Positions 11,649 to 22,454 of a stretch of 64,000 bases of DNA are shown here, piece after piece; within the stretch, counting starts at the first letter, position 1, and every line of letters begins with the position of its first letter. Below the pieces are notes generated by a model. That model did not search any database, was not told the origin of the DNA, and saw only the letters and a list, made by a program, of their open reading frames with translations. Position numbers and translations under genes: made by a program. This DNA is from Semisulcospira habei (Eukaryota > Mollusca > Gastropoda > Semisulcospiridae): positions 209,873,934-209,937,933 of the forward strand of contig BTPG01000003.1 of NCBI GenBank assembly GCA_036245525.1, written 5' to 3'.

Positions 11649-12010
11649 GACAACTAGACGCCGGTTTGTGAGATATAACTCCTTCCAAAGTAAAGCACGG
11701 TCAGAGAAGCCATAGTCAAAGTGAAGACGAGACAAAAATTTGAATGATCGATAGTATCAAAAGCTGCAGATAGATCGAGGAGAGTCAGGACAGACAGCTC
11801 ATTATTATCAGCAGCGCAAAGGAGAACATTTAAGATTCTAATCAGGGCAGTTTTAGTGGAGCGGCCAGGTAAGTATGCGGACTGGAAGGGATGTAGGATA
11901 TAATTCTCTTGGAGGTACTTCAACATCTGAGATAAAACAATCTTCTCGAGGATTTTAGAAACAAAGGGCAGGGTGGAGATAGGCCGAAGTGGGACTAAGC
12001 AGTTTAACCT
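11649..12010 (-). pseudogene. RT fragment (left-hand piece of a split Rex1/CR1-like LINE)
   Basis: The minus strand encodes RPISTLPFVSKILEKIVLSQ, then HPFQSAYLPGRSTKTALIRI and LLDLSAAFDTIDH, RT blocks 2a to A of a Jockey/CR1-group LINE. After a frame shift it continues as FDYGFSDRALLW and stops at a VSVN-like point, where LINE copy A begins. Its likely continuation is at 1607-1691. Confidence 0.7.
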
Positions 12011-12542
12011 CTTTGATGCTGGAAAACAGAACTGCTTTTCCCCCATCGTCATGTATGCGCTACATAAGTGTTGCAATACTGTGCTTGCCTACAACAGTGA
12101 ATCTGAACAGAGAAAATGATTAAAATAGTGTTTCTAGCTGGCAAACGCGCGATCTGACCACATGTGTGCCGGTCTATGATTTTGTTTTCTGCGCTTAGTT
12201 TCCTTTGTGTTACGTTTGTGGTTGTGTTATTCTTTTTAAGGCATGTGTGAGTTAATCATAGGAAAGATTTCGTGTTCAGTTATTTCGGATGTGAATTACG
12301 TACCTTTTTAGTATGATTTGTTTGTTTTTGCACGGAGAATTGCGATCGATTTTTGTTGTGTAGCTAGAATGAAACATACTTTCGCTACAATGTTGCAACG
12401 TTTGACATACTTTAGACTGGACGGTTCGGTCAGTGTCACGACCGTTCTAGTGACCTACAAAATGACGTCAAAGTTTTGTAATACACATGTTGGCTACTTT
12501 TCGCAGCATTTACGGAATGCACATAGTTTACGGAATGCACCT
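12011..12542. other. No gene seen
   Basis: Mixed sequence without coding signal. A short segment near 12168 (GTGCCGGTCTATGATTTT) resembles one arm of the hairpin repeat at 17.76 kb. The 14-mer TTTACGGAATGCAC occurs twice just before the RTE-like element at 12543. Confidence 0.4.
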
Positions 12543-15500
12543 CTCTTGGCTTGACTTCGCGAACGAAGATTTTATAGGGGTTGCCCACGACGTTTGCAGG
12601 CATGCTCGTGACTGCGGAGGCCAATCCGGGACAGGCAGGTTCGACCGCAGTGGCTGCAGAGGGAGGTCTGGCCAGGGTTCTGAGTTGCGGCATCTCCTGA
12701 GCCGCTTGTCCTTAAGGCTAGCTCTGCGAGAGTCCTCAAAGGAGACGGCTGCCTTGTAAATGGTGGAGCGCCAGGTGTCACGGTCCGCAGCAAGTAAAGA
12801 CCACTGGCGGTGGTCGATTTGGCAGGCACTAAGTGACTTCTTGAGACAGTCTTTGTATCTCTTCTTTGGTGCCCCTCTGTCTCTGTGTCCAGTGGCGAGC
12901 TCACCGAACAGGGTGATCTTGGGTAGGCGATGATCCTCCATCCTGGAGACGTGCCCCGCCCAGCGGAGCTGTGTCCGCAGCAGCAAAGCCTCGATGCTCA
13001 CAGATTTTGCCTGTTCAAGGACCTCAAAGTTTGTGACATAGTCACTCCAGTGAATGCCGAGGATGGTACGCAGGCAGCGCTGGTGGAAGCATTCGAGGTG
13101 TCGTAGTTGGCTGCGGTAGAGAGCCCAGGACTCGGAACCATACAGCAGGGTGGTGAGGACGACAGCTCTGTACACGCTGATCTTGGTGCCTGTTTTCAGC
13201 TGTTGATTGTGCCACACCCGCTTGTATAGACGCCCGAAAGCGCTGTTCGCTTTTGCCAGCCTGCTGTCCAGCTCTCCTTGTCCAGCTTGGCGCCTGACGT
13301 CATGATGCAGCCCAGGTAGGTAAACTGACTTCAGCTCAGACTCGCCGATGGTGATGTGGGGAGGGCGATGCTCTACCTTGGGTGCCGGCTGATGGAGGAC
13401 CTCTGTCTTTTTCAGACTGACCTCAAGTCCAAAGAGCTGGGCAGCGTCTGCGAAGCAGGACGTGATGCGCTGCAGGGCTGTCTCTGTGTGTGCAACGTCG
13501 TCAGCAAAGAGCAGCTCACGAATCAGTTGGTCTAGGGTTTTGGTGTGGGCCTGCAGTCGTCTGAGGTTGAACAGGTTGCCATCGAGACGATACCTGATGT
13601 ACACTGCGTCATCATCGTCGAGGTCCACTGTGGCCTGCTTCAACATCATGCTAAAAAAGATGGTGAAGAGGGTCGGTGCCAGCACACAGCCCTGCTTCAC
13701 ACCGCTGAAAATGGGGAATGGTTCTGAGAGGTCACTGTTGAGTCTGACCTGGCCTTGCTGGTCCTCGTGTAGCTGGACGATCATGCTGAGGAATTTTGGG
13801 GGACAGCCAAGTCGCTCCAGGATCTGCCACATGCATTGCCCGCTCACAGTGTCGAACGCTTTTGTTAGGTCGACAAACGTTACGTACAGCCCTTTGTTCT
13901 GCTCGCGGCACTTCTCCTGAAGCTGTCTCAGCACAAAGACCATGTCGGTGGTGCTTCTGTTGGCTCTGAAGCACCTCTGGGAGGTGGTCTTCAGCGATGG
14001 CAGGTACCAGCCGATTCAGGAGCAGCCTTGCGAGAATTTTCCCGGCAATGGACAGCAGTGTAATTCCACGGTAGTTGGAGCAGGCAGATTTCTCTCCTGT
14101 ATTCTTGTACAGGGTGATGACGACTGCATCGCGGAGATCCTTTGGTAGTGTTCCTTCCTCCCAGGAGCAGAGAAAGAGGTCGTGGATCTTGTTGTGCAGT
14201 GCAGGGCCCCCATGTTTCCAGATCTCTGGTGGAATTCCGTCAATGCCTGCTGCTTTGCCACTCTTGAGGGTCTCTTTGGCAGTGGGCGGTTCGTCCAATT
14301 TAGCCTTTACTGGGAGGTGTGGGATTTGGAGGATGACTGCTTCTTGAACAGTGCGCTCAGCGCTGAAGAGGTCCTGAAAGTATTCTGACCAGCGGTTCAA
14401 GATGGAGTTATTATCTGTGAGGAGTGCCTGTCCATCAGCGCTTCGCAGGGGACTTTGTATCAGGTGCCTGGGGCCATACACTGCTTTCAGTGCTTCGTAG
14501 AAGCCCCTGTAGTCACCGTTGTCAGCGCAAAGCTGGGTCCTCTGTGCGTCTGGTCCACCACTCGTTCTGGAGATCTCTGAGCCTGCGCTGGAGACTGCTG
14601 CAGATGAGGTGGAAGGCAGACTTCTTCACCGGGCAGGAAGCCTGGGCTAGGTGGGCCTGATGGGCGGCTCTTTCTTTTTGCTAGGAGTTCCTGGATCTCT
14701 ACGTCGTTTTCGTCAAACCAGTCTTTGTTCCTCTTTCTAGCGAAACCCAAGACTTCTGCAGAGGATATTGCAATAGCAGTTTTCAGTTGTTCCCAGAGTG
14801 TTTCAGGGGAGGAGTCTGCTGGGTCAGCTGTGTCTGTGAGCCTGCGCTGTAAGTCTGTCTGAAAGGCAGCTTTTACGTCATCACGCTGAAGGCTGGCAAC
14901 ATCAAGCTTTTTCTTGGGGGCCCCCCTTTCTTGGGTTTTGGCTTGTAGTGGAGCCTGAGTTTGCAGCGGACAAGGCGGTGGTCAGTGTGGCACTCTGCAC
15001 TGGGCATCACTCTGGTGAGGAGGACGTCACTGCGGTCCCTCTGACGCACTAGGACATAGTCGATAGGGTGCCAGTGTTTGGAGCAAGGATGCATCCAGGT
15101 GGTCTTTCGACTGTTCTTTTGCTGGAAAGTAGCGTTGGTGATGACAAGCTGCTGCTCTGCACAGAACTCCAACAGTAGGCGGCCATTGTCATTGCAGTTC
15201 CCGACGCCATGCTTACTGAGGACTCCTTTCCAGGCTTCAGAGTCCTGGCCCACTCTGGCGTTGAAGTCGCCAAGGATGATGATTTTGTCGTCTGCAGGGG
15301 TGCTCTGTAGGAGGCTGCGCAGGTCAGTGTAGACCTTGTCCTTTTCTGCAGGCTCTGCCAGGAGGGTTGGGGAGTACACACTGAGAAGGGTGACATGTTG
15401 CTGGTATCTCAGTGGGAGGCGCATGGATGCGGTCTGAGTGACCGGTTGGTAGGTTTTCCAGCTTAGTCGCAATGGAGGTCCTGACCATGAAGCCCACGCC

Positions 15501-15745
15501 TGAGAGCCGTCTTTCTGATGCAGACCTGCCTGACCAGTAGAGGGTGTAGCCAGCGCCAAGTTCTTGGAGACTGCCTTCGTCCGGAGGCGTACTTCGCTGA
15601 GCGCGACGATGTCGATGTTTAACCTCCGCAATTCATGGGCAATGAGGGTGGAGCGACGTTCAGGACGTCCGCTGTCTGCTGTGTCGAGCTGGAGCATGGT
15701 TCGGATGTTCCAGCATGCTATGTTGAGTCCGGTCGTGGTCGTCAT
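12543..15745 (-). pseudogene. RTE-like LINE with endonuclease and RT (copy 2)
   Basis: The ATG at 15745-15743 starts an apurinic endonuclease ([58 protein letters not shown]), followed by the RT (GIDGIPPEIWKHGG, FVDLTKAFDTVS, GVKQGCVLAPTLFTIF, ELLFADD) and a C-terminal zinc-finger-like CSHCGRTCLSRIGL plus H and C (C-x2-C-x12-H-x3-C). Frame breaks occur near 14870, 14480, 13940 and 12700. Residues just after FADD are missing compared with the copy at 44.3 kb, so the RT is damaged. The two copies are close in sequence. Confidence 0.85.
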
Positions 15746-16680
15746 GAGAGTCGATCCGTTGTTTTTACTTGTTTTCTGACCGCAGGAGAAGATGCCCGTT
15801 GACCGCGGCTAGCCAACTGGGTTACGAGGGGATGAGCTTTGGTTAGGCCACCTTTTCTAGGCCCCTCTCCGTGTGGAGCAAGCAGTGCTGTCCCTAGAGA
15901 AGGCTGCTTGGTCGTTTAGGGTGTGCCGAGTGACGTTGTCATCCCCAGGTCAACATCAGGCGACCAATATCCTGAACCACCTGCATGCAGGTTTGAGACT
16001 GTGGCTTCCAGTGACATCTTTCACCTGCCTTTTCGCCCCTCGCCCGTCGCTACAGGACTTGGAATGGTCTGTGTCATGGTCCGTGGGCGTTTCCTAAAGC
16101 CTGCGCGGTGGAGCTTTTTGGTGGAGTGCAGTGTGCGCAGTACTGGCCCCACCCTTTAAACCCTTGGTTCGTCTGCCATGGCCTAGCAAGCTGGGACGAT
16201 GGTATCGAGGTCCTCGGGTCGTAGGTTTTATATCAGACTGTCATAGTCTCTGGCTCAAAAACCTTCCCCGGAGACACGGGGGCTTTGAAGTCAGGGTTTT
16301 CCTCCCTTAGCCTTCCCGCAGCCAAGCGGCCAGGCCTGCAAGGCAGCAGGACAATGTTGATTAATTTTCAAGGTTCTCTCCTCTAGATCCGCCGTGTTTA
16401 GCCTGGGGGCTCGTGCTGCCCAGTTTTTGGGGTCACCTCGGAGAGGATGTGGCCAGGGACCACGCACGGGCGGTCTTGGGATAGAGGGATGCTATGCTAG
16501 TTCAGAGGGATTACACACGAGGGTGCCTCACGAAGGCCAAGCGGCCCTAGACTAGTGTGATCCTGGGGGAGGCGCTGTAAGAGTTCCCCACTACCCGCAC
16601 CACCAACGCAACTCGTCCCCTGGGGCCCCCACCCTTTGAGTCAGGCAGAGACCCCTAGACCACTAGATGTTAGTTAAAGG
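15746..16680 (-). other. Probable 5' UTR of RTE-like copy 2
   Basis: GC-rich sequence upstream of the endonuclease start codon with no long frame of its own. By position it is the 5' UTR of the element. The 5' end could not be fixed because no target-site duplication was found. Confidence 0.4.
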
Positions 16681-17383
16681 TTATAGACAGATCTGGAGTG
16701 TTCTTTTTCATGAATATTAATGAGTTTTGGTTACGTTTTCTTTTCTGATTGTTTGAGTTGTGTAGTTTGCGGGATTGTTCTGGAAATCTGTAATAGCATA
16801 AAAAAGGGTGTTAGCGAATAATGTGTGTACATTGAGTGGGAGACGCAGTTTATCAGAATTCTGGATGCATTGAAGAGGAACAGTGTATCAAAGTGTGCAT
16901 GCAGTTGTGGATGCATTGTGCTGAGATTGCATCGCTAGAATAAAGTATTGTTGGAACTGTTACTCCAGTGTGGTCTACAACCTTGTGCCAGGTGTGACGA
17001 GTTGCAGCTGAGTGAGGTTTCTTTAGAAGAACCCTACGCGAGTGTGTCTGGTGTGATTGTATCATACTACGACTACGACTACCACTTAACACTTTGTCGA
17101 TCTCAGAGGTCTTCCTCTCACGCCGCTCATCCCCATCAACCCCAGTGTGCTCACCCAAGCCCGCCAGTTGTTCCAGCCAGACTCCCAGCCCTGCTGCTAT
17201 ATGTTAGGTAGTAGAGGACTCCCACCAGAGGAAACGCCGCACTGCTGCCGAGTCACTTCGGTGGAGTTCAGTGTGACCTTCAGGTGACCACACCTACTAT
17301 TTCCCCTACTTTCGACATTGTTTGCTAGTCGCGGAGTCGAGTGAGGGATCAGAAACCTGGAACAGCATTTTCCGTTATACAAG
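16681..17383. other. No gene seen
   Basis: Unique-looking sequence with short, unconvincing frames and no motif I recognise. It ends at the tail of a SINE. Confidence 0.4.
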
Positions 17384-17760
17384 ATGATGAGGATGATGAT
17401 ATGATGATGCCACGGAGGTCCATGTGGTTGGGAACTGCGTGACAACGCCGCATTCCACGCTTCCTGTCAAAATATCCTGGTGATAACCAGGTCCGGAACT
17501 TGCGGACACCTGCGGTGCCAGCCGTGTAATCATTCACACCGTGCGATGCGTTATAACCCGGGTAGCTCCCCCAAAGTCGCACCCGTGAAGTGGGTGAGTT
17601 TCGACTGCGCGGCATCAGCCTTCACACTGGGTCCATGGCACACTCTCTCTAGGTAGGAGCCGGCCCAGGTAGGAAAAATCCCGCTTGACTCGACCAGGAT
17701 TCGAACCCGCATCTCACGGCCGCCAGTCCGACGAGCTAACCACTGCGCTACGGAGATCGG
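17384..17760 (-). mobile_element. tRNA-derived SINE (family A)
   Basis: On the minus strand a tRNA-like head has an A-box (TAGCGCAGTGGTTAGC, plus-strand 17735-17750) and a B-box (GGTTCGAATCC, plus-strand 17697-17707), followed by about 290 bp of body and an (ATC)n tail at 17384-17409. The full head-body-tail layout identifies a SINE of about 375 bp. It is not a tRNA gene: no acceptor stem closes and the sequence continues into the body. Confidence 0.85.
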
Positions 17761-17826
17761 TGCCGGTCTGTGATTTGGGACCTTACAGCATGGAGCCGTA
17801 ATTGCAAAAATCACAGACCAGCACAT
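17757..17826. repeat. Hairpin repeat, family 3, copy 1
   Basis: The arms GCCGGTCTGTGATTT at the left and AAATCACAGACCAGC at the right are inverted copies around a short loop. The same arms occur at 56.32-56.40 kb and, singly, near 62.2 kb. Confidence 0.7.
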
Positions 17827-17911
17827 ATACTTAGGCAGATTAAAATAAAATATTGCACCTCTAAAGTTATTATATCATCACTAATGAACTGAAAGAGAAC
17901 TGACACCGCCC

Positions 17912-17985
17912 GACTGCAACAGGCGTAGATCCTCATGAGCTCCCGCAATTGCTGGGCCGCTGCGGATCTATGCCTCTTGCTGAAA
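17912..17985 (+). mobile_element. Palindromic MITE-like element, copy 2 (core only)
   Basis: The family core: AACAGGCGTAGATCCTCATG on the left and GGATCTATGCCTCTTGCTG on the right, with a partly decayed right inner arm. Termini are not recognisable. Confidence 0.65.
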
Positions 17986-18730
17986 CTAGTTTGTTTTCAT
18001 CCCTACGTCACACGACCAATCCGCTTAGCGCAAACCGTATCACGTGACCTCGCTACAAACAAAACCTTCAGTTGTAGCGACTAATGGCGGACTTTTTGTA
18101 TCCCGCTGTACGCCGCGTTATGACTGCGTTTTCGACTCTCGAGTACCAACTTTGTTCGACTAAAAGAGAAAAAACACACAGCAAACGAGGATGCTTCTTC
18201 GCATGGTTCGAAACAGTACGCACAAACATATATCTCTAGAGTTGTTTTAAAGGCGACAGCATCCAGTTTTGAACACTATTTTCCGTTGAAACGCGAGAGA
18301 CTAAAAATAGGGCAGGCCTCCCCGGGATCGAAAATGGCGCACAATGGTCGCCGTCACAGATCGTCGCTTCGATGCCGAATATTAGATTCTGAACTATTAT
18401 TTTAGTGAACGACAATTGGAAAAATACGTACTCACTGTAAAATCGCATTTCTCTGACAATATGTAGTCAGTGCGACTGAAAAAGCGCTTTCCAAAAGTCA
18501 AATTAGAATAGAGAAGCTGCCAGCAAGAGCGGTGTTTGCGCATGATCGTGACCCTTTGCAACTGCAGGGGCTCGCTCAGAACTTGTATTTAGGTCAACTA
18601 TAGGAGATGCCACAGACGTTCGAATTTTGAACAACTTGTCCATTTTTGACGAAATTAGAGAAGGAAGGAACAAATACGTTATTGGTAGCAGAGATTTCCT
18701 GCACGGACCCTTGTTTTGTTTTTTAAAATA
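17986..18730. other. No gene seen
   Basis: No coding frame, RNA or known repeat recognised. Short frames are not supported. Confidence 0.4.
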
Positions 18731-19262
18731 ACTATGAAGTTATATACTAGTTAAGTTCAGTATAATTAAGGTGGTGACTGTTTATGCCGGAGCGATTGTC
18801 TAAACACCGGCGCTGTACTATGGCGGCGACGGGCCCCCAGGTGCTGTTTGGCCGTTGTTCAGTTTTTATGTTGCCTAGATCGGAGATCATCTCCGTATCG
18901 ACGCGGGTATTTTGTTTCTGTTGTTAACTTGTTCTATGTACTAGTTTTAGCCAAGTAGGAACTTAATAAAGAACATTATAATAGTGTGTTCAGGGGACAT
19001 AGGGCTGTCTTAGTTTTCTGTTTTTGTCAGGGAGGTTCGGGTCGGGATGAGGCCACTAGCGCTGGCCATTAGATGCCTTGGCGACGGGCTACACCCGTTC
19101 CGAGTCATTGTCCATTTTGTAGCTCTGTTATTGTAATTTGTGGAATGAGCGAGTGAGTGAATGAATGTAAGCAGCACCTGTGGTGGCAAAAAATGTGAAT
19201 TTCCCCATGAGGGATTAATAAAGTATTATTGTATTGTATTGTATTGCATTGTATTGTATTGT
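18731..19262 (+). mobile_element. LINE 3' UTR fragment
   Basis: Noncoding sequence ending with GAATTTCCCCATGAGGGATT, AATAAAGTATTATTG and a run of TATTG units. The same terminus occurs at 1518-1578. This is the 3' part of a plus-strand retroposon without remaining ORF2. The 5' boundary is uncertain. Confidence 0.6.
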
Positions 19263-19286
19263 ATCCCTTATTAAGGTCACAGTGAC

Positions 19287-19345
19287 CATTGTACCCCGAA
19301 GGCCTGAGGGGTACAATACGTTCCTTTGACCCCCCTCAGGCCTAC
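19287..19345. repeat. Compact inverted repeat
   Basis: TTGTACCCC at 19288 and GGGGTACAA at about 19307 form a tight inverted repeat. AGGCCTGAGGGG and CCCCTCAGGCCT form a second, overlapping one. The origin is unknown. Confidence 0.6.
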
Positions 19346-19387
19346 AAGGATCCGTGTAGCAACCCCCTGCTACTAATAACTTATGAT

Positions 19388-19482
19388 GTATCCGTGTTCC
19401 CTGGACTGCTGGGATCTGTGACGTTGCATTAACAATGATTTCACAAACACAACGTGCGTCCGCTGGAAGTAATAGGGTTAAA
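19388..19482 (+). mobile_element. Palindromic MITE-like element, right arm only
   Basis: It matches the region right of the hairpin core in other copies: a CCTGGACTGCTGGG-like stretch, then GACGTTGCATTAACAATGAT, then an AAACACAAC...GCGTC block and a GGGTTAA end. The core palindrome is missing. Confidence 0.55.
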
Positions 19483-19708
19483 CTGTACGCATTCTGTGCT
19501 GTTTGAGAACCTGGGCAGTTGAGGCTGTACAGCGCCGGACTCTATTCCGAAGAGTTGCTAGTTTAAACCCGAGTTCCGAAAGGTTGCCAGTTCGAACCCG
19601 AGTTGGGTAGAAAATTTGTTCAGACTCTCTTTGGTCTTTGAAGTCAGCCTAGTGGTGGCAAACCACGTCAGCCAGAAACGTTTTCCTGACCAGCATACAT
19701 GGCTCGCA

Positions 19709-19932
19709 ATCACATACTTAACTCATTCTACCCCAAGACCGAAATCCCCAAATTTTGAAGTCGTCCTCTCAAGACCGCGTTGCAGTGCAGGACACAAATC
19801 GACCATGATAGTTCAAGGGTAATGCCAGAATAGCTTGGCGCCCATAGGTGCCAAGCTATTCTGGCATCACCCTTGAACTATCATGGTCGATCTTTATCTT
19901 GCTGTGGTGTGTCTGGGGTAGAATGAGTTAGC
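19709..19932. mobile_element. Foldback MITE-like element, family 2, copy 1
   Basis: The ends TTAACTCATTCTACCCCA (from 19710) and TGGGGTAGAATGAGTTAG (to 19932) are terminal inverted repeats. The centre is a near-perfect palindrome of about 45-bp arms: CGACCATGATAGTTCAAGGG then GCTTGGCGCC, a 4-nt loop, and the complement. No coding capacity. A second copy is at 63.38-63.54 kb. Confidence 0.8.
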
Positions 19933-19943
19933 CTGTGTCAGCT

Positions 19944-20121
19944 GGCACTGAACGGGTTGTGTTTCTGCAAATTCGTTAATTCAAGGCGAAAGAAATTTAG
20001 CTGTCCCAGGAACATGGATTCAAAGTTGTGTCCGCAAGGGGCATAGATCCTCATGAGCCCCTGCAACTGCGGGGGCTCATGAGAATCTGTACTTCCTGCA
20101 GTTGGGCACTGAAGGGGTTTA
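19944..20121 (-). mobile_element. Palindromic MITE-like element, copy 3
   Basis: Read on the minus strand it begins TAAACCCCTTCAGTGCCC (to 20121), has the core hairpin at about 20034-20101 and continues with TTTGAATCCATGTTCCTGGG as in copy 7. Its distal end (GGCACTGAACGGGTT at 19945-19959) is inverted relative to copy 7. The element ends 16 bp before the putative TATA box of the host gene. Confidence 0.75.
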
Positions 20122-20137
20122 AACCGGCTTAGTGTAG

Positions 20138-20145
20138 TATAAATA
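20138..20145 (+). promoter_or_regulatory. Putative TATA box of the receptor phosphatase gene
   Basis: TATAAATA lies about 250 bp upstream of the signal-peptide start codon, which leaves room for a transcription start near 20168 and a 5' UTR of about 220 nt. It is the only clear TATA-like element between the flanking MITE and the first exon. The promoter role is inferred from position. Confidence 0.5.
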
Positions 20146-20386
20146 GTACGCCTTAACACACTTCCTTGTTGGCTTACACTGCAGCGAACACGCGAGCTAC
20201 ATAGCAAGTTGAATTTCAAGTCCAGAGCAGACACTAATGAATAGTTCGTTGACGAGTTGGGTGTTTACATGTGCTGTTTGAAGACATTTGTGTTAGCGTG
20301 CACAGTCCATCCCACAGGCAATGACGTTACACAGACTACGATCGCGGACAGTTTGTTCTGTAGGCCAGCGTTCCCGCATCGGCACG

Positions 20387-20465
20387 ATGGTCACGTGGTC
20401 AGCTCTGGTGTGGACTCTGTGGTTCTGTCTGACTGTTGGTCACGTCTCTTGTCAGGTACACTTGG
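20387..20465 (+). CDS. Receptor-type tyrosine phosphatase, exon 1 (signal peptide)
   Basis: The ATG at 20387 begins a typical signal peptide: MVTWSALV, a Trp/Leu/Phe-rich core, then VGHVSCQ with a likely cleavage site near the Cys-Gln. The exon ends in phase 1 after VHL at a consensus donor (TTGG then GTGAGT, 20466). This donor was chosen over the CAG/GTACAC site ten bases earlier because only phase 1 joins exon 2 in frame. An upstream in-frame ATG at 20321 would add a charged extension before the hydrophobic core and is disfavoured. Confidence 0.75.
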
Positions 20466-20469
20466 GTGA

Positions 20470-20921
20470 GTGTAATAAAATCATCATCGCCAGCGTCACT
20501 CCGAGTGGCTACCGCCTGGCCTCCTTCCCGCGTGCCTCCAGAGGGGGTGGCATTGCCATCATCTACGGGGACTGTCTTTCCGCTCACCTCTCGTTCTCTC
20601 AGTCTCTCCCTTTTGCTCATCCCTCCTTTGAATCTGTCAAGGCCGTAGCAACACTCCCTGACCAGTCCCTCATCTTCTCATGTATCTACCGCCCACCTCC
20701 AAGCTCTCAAAACAAACTCACAAACTCCATGTTCCTCACCGAGTTTGACCTCCTCCTCGACCACTACAGCACACGACCCGGAAAACACATCCTTCTTGGC
20801 GACTTTAACTTCCACTTCGACAAACCCGACCACCCTGACACAAAACGCCTTTGCACATCACTTTCAAACCACAATCGTACACAACACATCACCAAACCCA
20901 CCCACCGACTCGGCCACACTA

Positions 20922-20925
<4 letters not shown>
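20470..20925 (+). pseudogene. LINE endonuclease fragment in intron 1
   Basis: The plus-strand reading contains ASFPRASRGGGIAIIYGD, FSCIYRPPPSSQ, ILLGDFNFHFD and [11 protein letters not shown], an apurinic-type endonuclease of a Jockey/CR1-group LINE, lacking the N terminus and the final SDH block. It begins a few bases after the exon 1 donor and runs into the (TATC)n tract. It reads open with exon 1, which creates a misleading long ORF. Confidence 0.8.
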
Positions 20926-21164
<239 letters not shown>

Positions 21165-21411
21165 CCAGCAGGTCCAAGATCTGTTTGGGAATATTCATAC
21201 ACTAGCCTCCCCTCTCGGGGGGAGGACTGGATATTCTCCAGCGGATTGTGGGGCGCCTGGGGGTAGTCCCTATTACTTTATGTAGTAGGTGTTCAGTGGA
21301 AGGCTTAAAATGATAGGTCTGTCATTCCTTCTCTCCCACTAACCCTCTCCTTTCTAGAACTAGTAGGCGGTGCAGTCATAAAAAGGGCAGCTGATGTCCT
21401 GATGACACAAT

Positions 21412-21470
21412 GCAAGCGGTCGGTCCGTGGCGCAGTGGTTAACTCTTACCAGTTCGCTCTATTTGAGGCC
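21412..21470 (+). mobile_element. tRNA-like SINE head fragment
   Basis: GGTCCGTGGCGCAGTGGTTA followed by ACTC resembles a tRNA A-box region as in the SINE at 17.7 kb. No B-box or tail is evident, so it is a fragment. Confidence 0.5.
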
Positions 21471-22454
21471 AGTGAACAAAATGACTTTTACCCTCACACA
21501 TGACCAAGAAAAAATGGTGCTGAAAGCTCTTCTAGTGGTCAAAAGTTGGCTTATTATACATCATATTAAAGTGCATTGAGTCATCTTTCAGTCAGGATAA
21601 GTAAAAAGTCTGTACTTAACGTAGTTTAGAAGTTGTTGTTTATTTAGCGACGAAGAAAAAATGGTGTCCGGTTTCCAAAAACAGTTTTCACGAAAGTCAC
21701 TAAAAAGAAATTTTTTTTGTTTCTTGCCCCTTTATTTAAAATGTGAATCCAGTGTGTGGACAAATCATTTCTACACATTTTTGTGAAGTTTCAAGAAAAT
21801 GTGTTTGAATTTCTAAGAGTTACACTACATAATCTACACCGGTCAGGGGCAGGAAAAAGTGGGCGTGTCAACACCTGGCATGACTGAGACAACAAACATG
21901 TGCTTCTCTGAAAATCTCTGACTTGCTGAAAATATCACTGAGGCGATACACAGCAAGTAATAAAACTTGTTTATGTACTTCATAAAGTTTCACAATTCTG
22001 AACCAGACAATAGGTAAACAAAGACTCACATGGATAGCACATGGTCAAACCAAAATAGAAAGTGTCACAATGACCTGCGATGGTTTTCTTTCTTTTTTTC
22101 CACATCGCTGGTGCTAGAATCATTTTCAGTGGCCTTATTGCTGGAAGATTCCCCTTCAGTGAGATACTCTTCACTTTCGGACTCAGATGAACTCATTTTG
22201 ACGAATATTCACAGAGAGAAATCGCAAGCAGTGAAAATAACGCAGTAGGGAAAGCAAGATGGCGGACGTAGTGACTCAATCGATAACAAAGGTCACGAAC
22301 AAACTCAAAATTAATATTTTTTTCATTCTATCATATGAAAGTGACTTTCTAATGTCAATAAGTTATGACAATAATACTGAGAGTAAAAATTAATTGGTTT
22401 TAATTCAGTAAACACGATGGAATTTTCCATGGGCGTGGCTTCGTATGTATACAT
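21471..22454. other. Intron 1 sequence with one small Ser-rich ORF
   Basis: Mostly AT-rich intron. On the minus strand, 22196-22065 encodes a 43-residue acidic, Ser/Glu-rich peptide beginning MSSSESESEEYLTEGES and ending ENHRRSL. It is preceded by AAGATGGCGG (as read on the plus strand, 22256-22265). It looks like the first exon or N terminus of some gene or transposon, but I do not recognise a family. Confidence 0.35.

Noticed and set aside
17697..17760. tRNA gene on the minus strand
   Set aside because: A- and B-boxes are present, but the sequence continues into a SINE body and an (ATC)n tail, and no closed acceptor stem is seen.
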